Below are positions 1 to 8,778 of a DNA stretch of 64,000 nucleotides, piece after piece. Under the pieces are notes generated by a model that had not been told where the DNA came from, searched no databases, and saw only the letters and a list, made by a program, of their open reading frames with translations. Location of the stretch: the NCBI RefSeq assembly GCF_013410035.1, contig NZ_JACCBW010000007.1, positions 1-64,000 of the forward strand, given 5' to 3'. The position numbers and the translations under genes were made by a program. Source of the stretch: Nocardioides cavernae (lineage in GTDB: Bacteria > Actinomycetota > Actinomycetes > Propionibacteriales > Nocardioidaceae). Position 1 is the stretch's first letter. Every line of letters starts with the position of its first letter.

Positions 1-49
1 TAGACAGCTCCACTCCACGCCCGGAGGTCTTCGCCTTCCAAGCTCATTC

Positions 50-71
50 AGATCGTGTCGTCACACGATCT
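50..71 (-). terminator. Hairpin downstream of the TPR/AAA operon
   Basis: Perfect 9-bp inverted repeat (50-58 with 63-71) around a 4-nt loop, 26 nt beyond the stop codon of the last minus-strand gene of the TPR/AAA operon. There is no U-tract, as is common in high-GC actinobacteria. Nothing else is recognisable in positions 1-96. Confidence 0.4.
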
Positions 72-96
72 CGACCAACGTGCCCGATCAGTACAC

Positions 97-1149
97 CTAG
101 CGTGGTCCGGACCGCTCCCACCGGTGGGCGACGTAGGCCAGGACTCCGATCCCGGCCACGACCCACATCAGGACGCTCGCGGCGTCCTGGGCGAGGTCAG
201 CCACGCGATCGGGAGCGAACGCCGTCACGACGACGCACGCGCCGAAGAGGAGCAGTCCCGACGCGATGGCGCGCAGCGGGAGGGTCAGCCGGGACAGCAC
301 GCCCCGCGCCCAGTGCCGCAGCCCCCGGGGGACCTGCCGGGCGAACCACGTCACCAGCAGGCCCAGCACCGTCAGGTGGACCGCACCCGTCAGCGCCCGG
401 CCCCACCAGGGGGCACCGAGCTGCAGCTCCGCGCGCAGCACGAAGAGCGCGAGCAGCGTCGGCCAGACCAGGCGTACGCCGAAGCGCAGCACCAGGGTGT
501 CGAGGTTCTGGTGCACGACCGGCTCCTGCGGCATGCCGCCCGCGGCCGCACGCAGGTGCCGCCCCGTGCGCCCGACGCGGAGCCCGCGGTCGAGGTCGAG
601 CTTGGCGAGGTTGTTGTGGAGGTAGGGGTCGTCGGGGCTGATCCGCAGGCCCTCGCGCATCACCCGCCGCCCGGCCCGGCGCTGACCGAGACCGGCCAGC
701 GCGAGACCGAGGACGCTGTGCGCCGCCGTGGCGCCCGGCTCGAGCTCGAGCGCGCGGGCGGCGGCGTCGCGGGCCTCCTCGTTCCGCGGCGGGTCCGAGC
801 GGTGCAGCGCCCAACCGAGCGCGTGGTGCGTGGCCCAGCCGTGCGGTGCGAGGGCCACGGAGCTGCGGGCCACCGCCACGGCCTCCTCCGCCTGCTCGTC
901 GCCCACCAACGCCCACGCCAGCGCGACGAAGGCGTCCGCGTGCTCGGGATCCGCGGTCACGGCGGCCCGTCCAGCCGCCACGGCCTCGGCGTGACGTCGC
1001 TGCCCCGCGAGCGCGCGGGTCAGCACGGTCAGCGCCTCCACCGACCCCGGGTCGGCGCCGAGCGCCTCGCGCGCCGTCGCCTCGGCCTCGACCGGCCGGC
1101 CGAGCTCGAGGAGCGCGGTGGCCCGCTCGACCTGGTGCTGGGGATCCAC
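97..1149 (-). CDS. TPR protein with four C-terminal membrane helices
   Basis: A 350-aa protein. Residues 1 to about 200 are tetratricopeptide repeats with recurring A-x-x-x-L and D-P patterns at about 34-residue spacing. The rest contains about four hydrophobic segments that probably anchor it in the cytoplasmic membrane. It is a clear paralogue of the TPR protein encoded at 2391-3464: same architecture, and similar stretches before the first helix and around the tryptophan-rich loop. The GTG start lies 4 nt past the stop of the AAA ATPase gene, so the two are almost certainly co-transcribed. TPRs usually mediate protein-protein contacts, so it may present clients to the AAA ATPase. No specific function is recognised. 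Confidence 0.85.
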   Translation of the reverse strand: MDPQHQVERATALLELGRPVEAEATAREALGADPGSVEALTVLTRALAGQRRHAEAVAAGRAAVTADPEHADAFVALAWALVGDEQAEEAVAVARSSVALAPHGWATHHALGWALHRSDPPRNEEARDAAARALELEPGATAAHSVLGLALAGLGQRRAGRRVMREGLRISPDDPYLHNNLAKLDLDRGLRVGRTGRHLRAAAGGMPQEPVVHQNLDTLVLRFGVRLVWPTLLALFVLRAELQLGAPWWGRALTGAVHLTVLGLLVTWFARQVPRGLRHWARGVLSRLTLPLRAIASGLLLFGACVVVTAFAPDRVADLAQDAASVLMWVVAGIGVLAYVAHRWERSGPR

Positions 1150-1153
1150 GCGG

Positions 1154-2368
1154 TCAGCGCTGCTTGCGCAGCCACTTCGCCAGGTCGTCGTACTCCCCGG
1201 ACGCGTTGGCGTAGAGCGCCACGTTGCGTGCGGTCTCCATCCACGGCCCGATCGAGGGCCGGATCTCCGCCAGCGCCTGGTCGAAGTCGCGCATCGCGAT
1301 CATCCGCACCTGCCCGGACCCGACGGAGTCCATCAGCGCGTTCTCGGAGGCCGACTCGCACAGGTGGGCGAGGTCGGCGCCGCTGAACCCCTCGGTGGCC
1401 TTGGCCAGGCGCCGGGTGTCGATCCGCTCGACCGGGCGGTCTCTGAGGTGGGTGCGCAGGATCGCCTCGCGCGCCTCCCGGTCGGGCGGCAGGACGAGCA
1501 GGGTCCGGTCGAGGCGCCCCGGACGGCGCAGCGCCGGGTCGACGTCCCACGGGTGGTTGGTCGCGGCGAGGACGAAGACGCCCTCGTTGTCGGACCCGAC
1601 GCCGTCGAGCTCGGTGAGCAGCTGGTTGACGGTCGTGCGCGCGCCCGAGCTGCGGTTGAGCGAGCGCTTGCCGCCGATGGCGTCGAGCTCGTCGAGGAAG
1701 AGCACGCAGGGCGCGGAGGTGCGGGCGACCTCGAAGAGCTCCTTGACGTTGCGCTCGCTCTGGCCGATGTACATGTCGAGCACGTCGGCCAGGGACACGT
1801 GGAGGAAGGCGGCCCCGAGCTCGCCGGCGACCGCCTTGGCGAGGAAGGTCTTCCCGCACCCGGGCGGGCCGTAGAGCAGCAGACCACCGCGCAGCGACTT
1901 GCCGTAGAGCGCCCGCAGCTCCGGGTTGCGCAGCGGCGCGAGGAAGCTGGCCTCGAGGCGCTTCTTCACCTCGCTCAGCCCGCCGACGTCGGCCAGCCGG
2001 ACGCCGGCGCTCTCGACGTCGTACGGCGCCGGGCCCGGGTCCTCGGTCGAGCCGTCGACGAACATCGGGCCGACGGCGCCGCCGAGGTCGGACTCGGCGG
2101 CACGCCAGTCGAAGCCCGCGGGGGCCGCAGGCTCGTCCGCCGGAGCGACGGGGGGGTCCGCCGCGGGCGGGGTCCCCATCGCCCGGGCCATCAGGTCGCG
2201 GGCCTCGGCGGAGCCGGGGTCGGAGGCCAGCACGGTGGCGGCGTGGGAGATCGCCTCGGGTCCCCGGCCGGCGTCGACGAGCAGGCCGGCGAGGTGCAGC
2301 CGCAGCGTCAGGTCGTCGGGGGCCGCGGACACGGCCGCGGTGAGGCTGTCGATGAGGCGGTCGTCCAC
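1154..2368 (-). CDS. AAA ATPase (FtsH/Cdc48-like AAA module)
   Basis: A 404-aa protein counted from GTG 2368. The N-terminal ~100 residues look like a short TPR-like helical region followed by a Pro/Ala linker. One AAA module follows, with Walker A GPPGCGKT (about 167-174), Walker B FLDELD (about 224-229) and a second region of homology containing ATNHPWDVDPALRRPGRLDR with its arginines. It resembles the ATPase domain of FtsH, proteasomal ATPases and Cdc48, but there is no protease domain and no transmembrane segment. The start was chosen because a TAGGCT hexamer lies 7 nt upstream, and longer versions would run into the upstream TPR gene. It sits between two TPR-membrane paralogues, which suggests a membrane-tethered unfoldase or remodelling complex. 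Function unknown. Confidence 0.85.
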   Translation of the reverse strand: MDDRLIDSLTAAVSAAPDDLTLRLHLAGLLVDAGRGPEAISHAATVLASDPGSAEARDLMARAMGTPPAADPPVAPADEPAAPAGFDWRAAESDLGGAVGPMFVDGSTEDPGPAPYDVESAGVRLADVGGLSEVKKRLEASFLAPLRNPELRALYGKSLRGGLLLYGPPGCGKTFLAKAVAGELGAAFLHVSLADVLDMYIGQSERNVKELFEVARTSAPCVLFLDELDAIGGKRSLNRSSGARTTVNQLLTELDGVGSDNEGVFVLAATNHPWDVDPALRRPGRLDRTLLVLPPDREAREAILRTHLRDRPVERIDTRRLAKATEGFSGADLAHLCESASENALMDSVGSGQVRMIAMRDFDQALAEIRPSIGPWMETARNVALYANASGEYDDLAKWLRKQR

Positions 2369-2375
2369 GTCGGCC

Positions 2376-2381
2376 AGCCTA
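2376..2381 (-). promoter_or_regulatory. -10 hexamer TAGGCT for leaderless AAA gene
   Basis: TAGGCT ends 7 nt before GTG 2368, and no Shine-Dalgarno sequence lies between them. It is an internal promoter inside the TPR-AAA-TPR operon, just beyond the stop of the first TPR gene. Confidence 0.5.
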
Positions 2382-2390
2382 GGGGCGTGG

Positions 2391-3464
2391 TCAGCGACCG
2401 CGCACGAGGTTGACCGCGGCGACGCCGATCCAGCCGAGCACGCACACCATCCCGATGAGCTGGAGCGAGGAGCCCAGCGCGACACCCGCGGCGGCGGCGA
2501 TCGGGGAGGGTGCGAACGCGAGGAGCAGGACGCCGACGGTGCAGAGCGTCAGCAGGCCGATGAGGTACTTGCCCTGCCACCGCGTCCGTCGCCAGATGCC
2601 GCGCCCCCACTGGCTCACCCCCCGCGGCAGCTGCGACCGCACACGGTGCAGCAGCCAGCCGAGGACGCCGACGTACGCCACACCGCTGAGGGCGCGCGCC
2701 CACCACGGCGCGCCCGTCGCGAGCAGGATGCCGAGGACGATCGCAGCGCCGAGCAGCGACCAGAGCACCCGGCGCCCGAGCATCAGGAGGACCACGTCGA
2801 GGTTGTCGCGGACCCGCTTCTCCTGGGGGTCGTTGCCGACCGCCGTGCGCAGCAGTCCGGCGGCCCGGCCGAGCCGCCCGCGATCCATCTCGAAGGCGGC
2901 CAGGTTGTTCTGGGCCAGGGTGTGCTGCGGGTCCAGCTCGAGGGCGTTGCTGAAGGCGGTGCGGGCGGCCTCCGGGTTGCCGAGGGCGTCGAGGCACAGT
3001 CCGACCAGGTTGTGCGCGTCGGGGCTGTGCGGCGCGAGGTCGACCGCGCGCAGGGCCGCGCCGTACGCGTCGCGGACCCGCGGCCGCCGCAGGCTGAGCA
3101 GCGCGCGGGCGTACTGGTAGTGCGAGCTGAAGTCGTGCGGCGCGAGCCGCACCCCGCTCTCGGCTGCCGACACCGCGGCGGGCCCGTCCCGCCGGTCGCA
3201 CAGCACGTCGACCAGCACCCGGTAGCCGCCGGCGTCGTCGGGCTCGAGCGCGATCGCGCTCCGGACCGCCCGCTCGGCCTCCTCGTGGCGGTCCTGCCGG
3301 TTCAGCGCGCGGGCGAGCCCCTGCAGGCCGCGGACCGACTCGGGGTCGCGGGACAGGACGTCGCGGAAGCGCTGCTCGGCCTCCCGGTCGCGGCGCAGGT
3401 CGAGGAGCATCTCGGCGTGCGCGATCGCCTGCCAGTCCGCCCCTGCGCTGTCCACGTCGCCCAT
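2391..3464 (-). CDS. TPR protein with four C-terminal membrane helices
   Basis: A 357-aa protein and first gene of the TPR-AAA-TPR operon. Residues 10-220 form about six TPR-like units. Hydrophobic segments follow at about 233-252, 256-273, 299-317 and 322-352. It is paralogous to the 350-aa protein at 97-1149. The ATG start has no Shine-Dalgarno, but a CAGTTT hexamer lies 6 nt upstream and overlaps the dxr -10 on the other strand; only 17 nt separate the two divergent start codons. The likely role is a membrane-anchored adaptor for the neighbouring AAA ATPase. That is inferred from context, and nothing in the sequence names a substrate. Confidence 0.85.
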   Translation of the reverse strand: MGDVDSAGADWQAIAHAEMLLDLRRDREAEQRFRDVLSRDPESVRGLQGLARALNRQDRHEEAERAVRSAIALEPDDAGGYRVLVDVLCDRRDGPAAVSAAESGVRLAPHDFSSHYQYARALLSLRRPRVRDAYGAALRAVDLAPHSPDAHNLVGLCLDALGNPEAARTAFSNALELDPQHTLAQNNLAAFEMDRGRLGRAAGLLRTAVGNDPQEKRVRDNLDVVLLMLGRRVLWSLLGAAIVLGILLATGAPWWARALSGVAYVGVLGWLLHRVRSQLPRGVSQWGRGIWRRTRWQGKYLIGLLTLCTVGVLLLAFAPSPIAAAAGVALGSSLQLIGMVCVLGWIGVAAVNLVRGR

Positions 3465-3469
3465 CCTGA

Positions 3470-3476
3470 CAAACTG
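3470..3476. promoter_or_regulatory. Overlapping bidirectional -10 elements (dxr / TPR gene)
   Basis: Plus strand: CAAACT (3470-3475) lies 6 nt before the dxr GTG. Minus strand: CAGTTT (3476-3471) lies 6 nt before the TPR ATG at 3464. The two hexamers share five base pairs. Both genes would be leaderless. The hexamers begin with C rather than T, so this is less certain than the TANNNT cases. Confidence 0.4.
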
Positions 3477-3481
3477 GCGGC

Positions 3482-4567
3482 GTGACTGTGCGCGACATCG
3501 TGATCCTCGGCTCGACCGGGTCGATCGGGACCCAGGCCCTCGACCTCGTGCGCGCCAACCCGGAACGCTTCCGGGTCGTCGGGCTGACCGCCGGCGGCTC
3601 GAACCCCGACCTGTTCGAGCGACAGGTCGCCGAGTTCGCCCCCGCGTTCTCCGGGCTGGGGGAGGAGGCGTCCACCGAGGCCGCCGGCCGCCCCTGCGAC
3701 GTGGTGCTCAACGGCATCACCGGAGCCGTCGGGCTGCGGCCGACCCTCGCCGCGCTCGACGCCGGCACCACCCTCGCGCTCGCCAACAAGGAGTCGCTGA
3801 TCATCGGCGGGCCGCTGGTCAAGGAGCGCGCGAGGCCGGGGCAGATCGTCCCGGTCGACTCCGAGCACAGCGCGATCGCCCAGAGCCTGCGTGCCGGCAG
3901 CGCGGACGAGGTGCGCCGGCTGGTGCTCACCGCGTCGGGCGGGCCGTTCCGCGGGCGTACGCCCGACGAGCTCGCCGCGGTCACCCCCGAGCAGGCGCTG
4001 GCCCACCCCAACTTCGCGATGGGCCGGGTGATCACCACCAACTCCGCGACGCTGGTCAACAAGGGCCTCGAGGTGATCGAGGCGCACCTGCTCTTCGACG
4101 TCCCGTTCGACCGGATCGACGTCGTCGTGCACCCGCAGCAGCTCATCCACTCCATGGTCGAGTTCGTCGACGGCGCCGTCGTCGCCCAGCTCGGGCTGCC
4201 GACGATGCTGGTCCCGATCTCGCTCGGCCTCGGCTGGCCCGACCGCGTCGTCGACGCGGAGACGCCGATCGACTGGACGAGGGCGGTGGACTGGCGCTTC
4301 GAGCCGCTCGACGACGTCGTGTTCCCGGCCGTGCGCCTGGCCCGCGAGGCGGGGGAGCGGGGCGGCACCGCGCCCGCGGTCTACAACGCCGCCAACGAGG
4401 TGGCCGTCGACGCGTTCCACGACGGCCGGCTGCGCTTCCCCGACATCGTCGCCACGATCTCCCGGGTCCTCGCCTCCCACGACGTACCATCGAGGGAGCA
4501 CTTCACCGTGGACGACGTCCTCGCCGCCGATGCCTGGGCGCGCGCAGAGGCGTCCGCCCTCATCTGA
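3482..4567 (+). CDS. dxr: 1-deoxy-D-xylulose 5-phosphate reductoisomerase
   Basis: Converts DXP to 2-C-methyl-D-erythritol 4-phosphate with NADPH, the first committed step of the MEP isoprenoid pathway. The 361-aa protein starts with the NADPH-binding GSTGSIG motif (residues 10-16). It contains the LANKESLI segment and the metal- and substrate-binding VDSEHSA motif (D126, S127, E128), and a C-terminal helical domain with YNAANEVAV. It is slightly shorter than the usual 380-400 aa. The GTG start is supported by divergent leaderless geometry and by the N-terminal [11 protein letters not shown]. It is followed 16 nt later by the site-2 protease gene and then ispG, so two MEP enzymes flank a membrane protease, as in mycobacteria. 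Confidence 0.95.
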   Translation: MTVRDIVILGSTGSIGTQALDLVRANPERFRVVGLTAGGSNPDLFERQVAEFAPAFSGLGEEASTEAAGRPCDVVLNGITGAVGLRPTLAALDAGTTLALANKESLIIGGPLVKERARPGQIVPVDSEHSAIAQSLRAGSADEVRRLVLTASGGPFRGRTPDELAAVTPEQALAHPNFAMGRVITTNSATLVNKGLEVIEAHLLFDVPFDRIDVVVHPQQLIHSMVEFVDGAVVAQLGLPTMLVPISLGLGWPDRVVDAETPIDWTRAVDWRFEPLDDVVFPAVRLAREAGERGGTAPAVYNAANEVAVDAFHDGRLRFPDIVATISRVLASHDVPSREHFTVDDVLAADAWARAEASALI

Positions 4568-4583
4568 CAAGGATCGCCCCACC

Positions 4584-5930
4584 ATGACTGCCCTGCTCTA
4601 CACCGTGGGCGTCGTCACGTTCGTCGTGGCGATCCTCGTGTCGATCGGACTCCACGAGTTCGGACACCTCGTCCCCGCCAAGAAGTTCGGGTGCAAGGTC
4701 CCGCAGTGGTTCATCGGCTTCGGTCCGACCGTGTGGAGCAAGCAGATCGGCGAGACGGAGTACGGCGTCAAGGCCATCCCGCTCGGCGGCTACGTCAAGA
4801 TCGTCGGGATGCTGCCCCCGGGGGCGGAGGGCCTGGTCGAGGAGACCACCTACGACGAGGACGGCGAGGCCGTCCACAAGGTGCGCCGCTCCAACACGGG
4901 GCTGTTCACCCAGCTCATCTCCGACGCGCGCGCCGCGGAGTGGGAGTACGTCAAGCAGCACGACACCGACCGCCTGTTCTACCGCCTCGCGTGGTGGAAG
5001 AAGGTGATCGTGATGGCGGGCGGCCCGATGGTCAACATCGCCATCGCGTTCTCGCTGTTCGTGCTCCTGTTCGCGACCTACGGCAACCCGCGTGACGAGG
5101 TCGTCGAGCCGACCGTCGCCTCGGTACCCGCCTGCGTCATCCCGGTCGAGGAGCTGCCGCGCGACTGCACGGCGTCCGACCCCGCGACGCCCGCCAGCGA
5201 GGCCGGCATCCAGCCGGGCGACGAGATCCTCAGCTTCAACGGCCAGCCCTTCCGCGACTGGGACAGCTTCCAGTCGCTGATCCGGGCCAACGCCGACGGT
5301 GACGCCGTCATCGAGGTGCAGCGCGGCGACGAGCGGCTGACGCTGACGACCAACACGACCGTCACCCTGCGCCAGACCTCGGTCGAGGACCAGACGCTCA
5401 CCGAGGTCGGCTTCCTCGGCGTCCAGCCCGAGACCCACTTCGCCACCGGCGGGCCGATCTACACCGCGATCCAGATGGAGACGATGGCCGTCGAGACGGT
5501 CAAGGCGCTCGGCCAGCTCCCGGTGAAGGTCTACGAGGTCGGCCGGGCGATCGTCGGGCTCCAGGAGCGCGACCCGGAGAGCCCGGTCTCGATCGTCGGC
5601 GGCGGCCGCTTCGCGGGAGAGGCCGCGTCGAGCGAGGCGTTCCCGCTCACCGAGAAGATCGTCACGCTGCTCTTCCTCATCGCGAGCTTCAACTTCTTCA
5701 TCGGCATGTTCAACTTCGTGCCCCTCCTCCCGCTCGACGGCGGCCACATCGCGGGGGCCCTCTACGAAGGCCTCAAGCGTGGTGCGGCCCGGCTCCTCGG
5801 ACGTCCCGACCCGGGCCACGTCGACGTCGCCAGGCTGCTCCCGGTGGCCTACGTCGTGGGGCTGGCGATGCTGGTCATGGGCGTCGTGCTGATCGTGGCC
5901 GACATCGTGGTGCCGCTGCGCCTGAGCTGA
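4584..5930 (+). CDS. rip1: Site-2 membrane zinc metalloprotease (RseP/Rip1 family, M50)
   Basis: An intramembrane protease that cleaves transmembrane anti-sigma factors and other substrates. The 448-aa protein starts at ATG 4584, preceded by AAGGA at 4569-4573. The zinc-binding HEFGH (H24, E25, H28) lies in the first transmembrane helix, and the third ligand motif LPLDGGH (D385) is near the C-terminus. A PDZ domain lies in between (about 205-290), with the typical EAGIQPGDEILSFNG. Membrane segments are at about 6-28, 148-172, 360-385 and 420-445. The position between dxr and ispG matches the mycobacterial Rip1 locus. An in-frame extension to 4530 would overlap dxr and is not favoured. Confidence 0.95.
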   Translation: MTALLYTVGVVTFVVAILVSIGLHEFGHLVPAKKFGCKVPQWFIGFGPTVWSKQIGETEYGVKAIPLGGYVKIVGMLPPGAEGLVEETTYDEDGEAVHKVRRSNTGLFTQLISDARAAEWEYVKQHDTDRLFYRLAWWKKVIVMAGGPMVNIAIAFSLFVLLFATYGNPRDEVVEPTVASVPACVIPVEELPRDCTASDPATPASEAGIQPGDEILSFNGQPFRDWDSFQSLIRANADGDAVIEVQRGDERLTLTTNTTVTLRQTSVEDQTLTEVGFLGVQPETHFATGGPIYTAIQMETMAVETVKALGQLPVKVYEVGRAIVGLQERDPESPVSIVGGGRFAGEAASSEAFPLTEKIVTLLFLIASFNFFIGMFNFVPLLPLDGGHIAGALYEGLKRGAARLLGRPDPGHVDVARLLPVAYVVGLAMLVMGVVLIVADIVVPLRLS

Positions 5931-6054
5931 CGCGGCAAAGAAATTCCCGACCGTCCGCGGTGCCCGTCCGCGCGTGTGATCCTGCTGCTGCACCGCCGCC
6001 GGGCGCGGGGTGCGGGAGGCGTGCCCGAGCAGCGGTGTCCACTGGCCCGGCCCG

Positions 6055-6060
6055 TACGAT
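6055..6060 (+). promoter_or_regulatory. -10 hexamer TACGAT for leaderless ispG
   Basis: TACGAT is separated from ATG 6067 by exactly 6 nt, with no ribosome binding site. The upstream segment 5931-6066 holds no gene or obvious terminator. Confidence 0.55.
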
Positions 6061-6066
6061 GACGGC

Positions 6067-7218
6067 ATGAGCACCGTCGGACTGGGCATGCCCGCCCTCC
6101 CGCCCCCCGTCCTCGCCCCGCGTCGCAAGACCCGCCAGATCAAGGTGGGCTCGGTGGGGGTCGGGAGCGACTCGCCGATCTCGGTCCAGTCGATGACCAC
6201 CACGCTCACCTCCGACGTCAACGCGACGCTGCAGCAGATCGCCGAGCTCACCGCCACCGGCTGCGACATCGTGCGCGTCGCGTGCCCCAGCCAGGACGAC
6301 GCCGACGCGCTGCCCCAGATCGCGCAGCACTCGCAGATCCCGGTGATCGCCGACATCCACTTCCAGCCCAAGTACGTCTTCGCCGCGATCGACGCCGGCT
6401 GCGCGGCCGTGCGGGTCAACCCCGGCAACATCCGCAAGTTCGACGACCAGGTCAAGGAGATCGCGCGGGCCGCCAAGGACCGCGGCACCTCGATCCGCAT
6501 CGGCGTCAACGCCGGCTCGCTCGACAAGCGGATCCTCGACAAGTACGGCAAGGCCACGCCCGAGGCGCTCGTCGAGTCGGCCGTGTGGGAGGCCAGCCTC
6601 TTCGAGGAGCACGACTTCCACGACTTCAAGATCTCGGTCAAGCACAACGACCCCGTCGTCATGGTCCGCGCCTACGAGCTGCTCGCCGAGGCCGGCGACT
6701 GGCCGCTGCACCTCGGCGTCACCGAGGCCGGCCCCGCCTTCCAGGGCACCATCAAGTCGGCCGTCGCGTTCGGCCACCTGCTCAGCCAGGGCATCGGCGA
6801 CACGATCCGGGTCTCCCTCTCCGCGCCCCCGGTCGAGGAGGTCAAGGTCGGCCTGCAGATCCTGGAGTCGCTGAACCTCAAGCCGCGTCGGCTCGAGATC
6901 GTCTCCTGCCCGTCCTGCGGGCGCGCGCAGGTCGACGTCTACAAGCTCGCCGAGGAGGTCACCGCCGGCCTCGACGGCCTCGAGGTGCCGCTGCGCGTCG
7001 CCGTCATGGGCTGCGTCGTCAACGGACCGGGGGAGGCACGCGAGGCCGACCTCGGTGTGGCCTCCGGCAACGGCAAGGGCCAGATCTTCGTCAAGGGCGA
7101 GGTGATCAAGACGGTCCCGGAGTCGCAGATCGTGGAGACCCTCATCGAGGAGGCCATGCGCATCGCGGAGGGCATGGAGACGGTCGACGGCGCCGAGGCC
7201 ACGGTCAGCGTCTCCTGA
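6067..7218 (+). CDS. ispG: 4-hydroxy-3-methylbut-2-en-1-yl diphosphate synthase
   Basis: The penultimate MEP enzyme, converting MEcPP to HMBPP with a [4Fe-4S] cluster. The protein is 383 aa. An N-terminal TIM-barrel contains the conserved [19 protein letters not shown] and RVNPGNI stretches. The cluster-binding C-terminal domain has CPSC (C281, C284) and [11 protein letters not shown] (C316). The start at ATG 6067 is fixed by the TACGAT hexamer 6 nt upstream; a longer in-frame ORF from 6010 has no support. It is followed 30 nt later by a GNAT gene that has its own leaderless promoter. Confidence 0.96.
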   Translation: MSTVGLGMPALPPPVLAPRRKTRQIKVGSVGVGSDSPISVQSMTTTLTSDVNATLQQIAELTATGCDIVRVACPSQDDADALPQIAQHSQIPVIADIHFQPKYVFAAIDAGCAAVRVNPGNIRKFDDQVKEIARAAKDRGTSIRIGVNAGSLDKRILDKYGKATPEALVESAVWEASLFEEHDFHDFKISVKHNDPVVMVRAYELLAEAGDWPLHLGVTEAGPAFQGTIKSAVAFGHLLSQGIGDTIRVSLSAPPVEEVKVGLQILESLNLKPRRLEIVSCPSCGRAQVDVYKLAEEVTAGLDGLEVPLRVAVMGCVVNGPGEAREADLGVASGNGKGQIFVKGEVIKTVPESQIVETLIEEAMRIAEGMETVDGAEATVSVS

Positions 7219-7236
7219 CCCTCACGGGGGAGCCAC

Positions 7237-7242
7237 TAGGCT
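7237..7242 (+). promoter_or_regulatory. -10 hexamer TAGGCT for leaderless GNAT gene
   Basis: TAGGCT followed by a 6-nt spacer and GTG 7249. It lies in the 30-nt gap behind ispG. Confidence 0.55.
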
Positions 7243-7248
7243 CCGAGC

Positions 7249-8100
7249 GTGTTGAGGACTCGCGAGCAGGTGCGCGTGCTGGGCCCGGGTGACCGGGACC
7301 GCTTCATCGCGCTCGCGGAGCAGGACCCGGTGGTCAACGTCTTCGCCGACTACCGCGCCCGCCTCACCAACCTCGACGAGCGCTGGCTCGGCGGGCAGGT
7401 CTGGGGTCGGTTCGAGGGCGACGAGCTCGTCGCGGGCTGCCACCTCGGCGCCAACCTCGTGCCGGTGCAGTGCACGCCGGACGACGTGGGCGCGTTCGCC
7501 GACGTGGCGCTGCGTCGCCGGAGCACGGTCGGCACCATCGTCGGCCCGAGCGACGTCGTGGCGTCGCTGTGGGACACCATCTCGCCGCGGTGGTCGCGAC
7601 CGCGCGAGCACCGGCCCGACCAGCCCCACCTCCAGACCAGCCGGCTCTCGGCCGTGCCCCCGGCCCGGGACGTCCGCGTCACGACCCCGAGCGACCTCGA
7701 GGCGCTCTACCCGGCGTGCGTCGCGATGTACACCGAGGAGGTCGGGGTGTCCCCGGAGAGCGACGCGGGCGGCGGCGACCTCTACCGGGCCCGCGTCCAG
7801 CAGCTCATCGGCCGCGGCTGGTCGCTGGCGAGCTTCGACGACCGCGGCGTGGTGTTCAAGGCCGAGGTCGCCTGCGCGACACCGTTCGCCGCGCAGGTGC
7901 AGGGCGTGTGGGTACGCCCCGACCGCCGCGGCGAGGGCCTCGCGACCAGCGGCATGGCGGCCGTCGTCGCCCGCGTCCTCGGGTCGGGCATGGCGCCCGT
8001 GGTCTCGCTCTACGTCAACGAGTGGAACACCGCGGCGCGTGCGGCGTACGCCCGGGTCGGCTTCGAGCAGACCGCGACCTTCGCCACGCTGATGTTCTGA
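7249..8100 (+). CDS. GNAT-family acetyltransferase with DUF4081-like N-terminal domain
   Basis: A 283-aa protein. The N-terminal half (about 10-120) is the conserved actinobacterial domain that precedes the acetyltransferase in the gene next to ispG (DUF4081-like). The C-terminal half is a GNAT fold with the acetyl-CoA motif A VWVRPDRRGEGLA (220-232) and the typical final strand NTAARAAYARVGFEQ. From memory the same gene pair occurs in mycobacteria (the gene beside gcpE), so the linkage is old and not specific to this strain. The acetyl acceptor is unknown. The start GTG 7249 is set by the leaderless promoter. Confidence 0.88.
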   Translation: MLRTREQVRVLGPGDRDRFIALAEQDPVVNVFADYRARLTNLDERWLGGQVWGRFEGDELVAGCHLGANLVPVQCTPDDVGAFADVALRRRSTVGTIVGPSDVVASLWDTISPRWSRPREHRPDQPHLQTSRLSAVPPARDVRVTTPSDLEALYPACVAMYTEEVGVSPESDAGGGDLYRARVQQLIGRGWSLASFDDRGVVFKAEVACATPFAAQVQGVWVRPDRRGEGLATSGMAAVVARVLGSGMAPVVSLYVNEWNTAARAAYARVGFEQTATFATLMF

Positions 8101-8107
8101 CCTGCTC

Positions 8108-8136
8108 GGGAAAACTCCTCGGGCCCGGGACGTATC
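8108..8136 (+). promoter_or_regulatory. Possible ECF-type promoter upstream of the sigma gene
   Basis: GGAAAA (8109-8114) and CGTATC (8131-8136) are 16 nt apart, resembling GGAAC-N16/17-CGTT ECF promoters. It lies 48 nt before the sigma factor start, so autoregulation is possible. This is a pattern match by eye only. Confidence 0.3.
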
Positions 8137-8184
8137 ACGCAGGGGTGTGCGCGCACCTGAGCAGACATGGGGACAATGGTCACC

Positions 8185-8778
8185 ATGTCAGAGGACCGCA
8201 GAGCTGAGGGGCAGCTCGACCAGTCACCGTGGGACATGGCCAGTGGGGCGTTCATCGCCTGGCGCTCGGGGGAGCCCGGCGCGATGGACGAGCTGGTGTC
8301 CGCGATGACCCCGGTCCTGTGGCACGTGGTGAGGGCGTACGGGCACGACCGCCAGTCCGCCGAGGACGTCGTCCAGGCGACCTGGCTGGCCTTCGTCCGC
8401 TCGCACCAGACCATCAAGGACCCACAGGCGGTCGCGTCCTGGCTGATCACCTCGGCCAGGCGCGGCGCCGCCGCTCACGCCCGCACCGCACGCCGTGCGC
8501 TGCCGGTGGAGGACGAGTCGCTGCACGCCGCACTCCCGGACACGGAGTCGGCCGAGGCGCTCGCCGTGCTCGGAGACGAGAGGTCACGGCTGTGGGGTGC
8601 CGTGGCCTCCGTCGACGAGCGGTGCCGGAAGCTGCTGCGGGTCGTCGCCTTCATGGACCGACCCGACTACCAGTCGCTCAGCAAGGACCTCGACATGCCT
8701 GTCGGGAGCATCGGGCCCACCCGGGCCCGGTGCCTGGCCAAGGTCAGGACCGCCCTAGCGAAAGGAGGCGAGCGATGA
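8185..8778 (+). CDS. ECF-like RNA polymerase sigma factor
   Basis: A 197-aa sigma-70 family protein. Region 2 (about 30-95) contains the DRQSAEDVVQATWLAFVRS core-binding and -10-recognition helix pattern. Region 4 (about 135-190) ends with YQSLSKDLDMPVGSIGPTRARCLAKVR, the helix-turn-helix for -35 recognition. The start is ambiguous: ATG 8185 has GGGGA 11 nt upstream, while in-frame ATGs at 8176 and 8167 are also possible. Its stop overlaps the next start (ATGA, 8775-8778), so it is translationally coupled to a small beta-rich protein rather than to an obvious zinc-binding anti-sigma factor. Context with a subtilisin-like protease and a CHAT protease suggests it controls that module. Confidence 0.85.
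   Translation: MSEDRRAEGQLDQSPWDMASGAFIAWRSGEPGAMDELVSAMTPVLWHVVRAYGHDRQSAEDVVQATWLAFVRSHQTIKDPQAVASWLITSARRGAAAHARTARRALPVEDESLHAALPDTESAEALAVLGDERSRLWGAVASVDERCRKLLRVVAFMDRPDYQSLSKDLDMPVGSIGPTRARCLAKVRTALAKGGER

Noticed and set aside
5931-6066. Possible small RNA between rip1 and ispG
   Set aside because: No hairpin-terminator or promoter is seen apart from the ispG -10.
8167-8184. Upstream start ATG 8167 for the sigma factor
   Set aside because: There is no ribosome binding site or leaderless hexamer at the expected distance; ATG 8185 has GGGGA at 11 nt. Kept as an alternative only.
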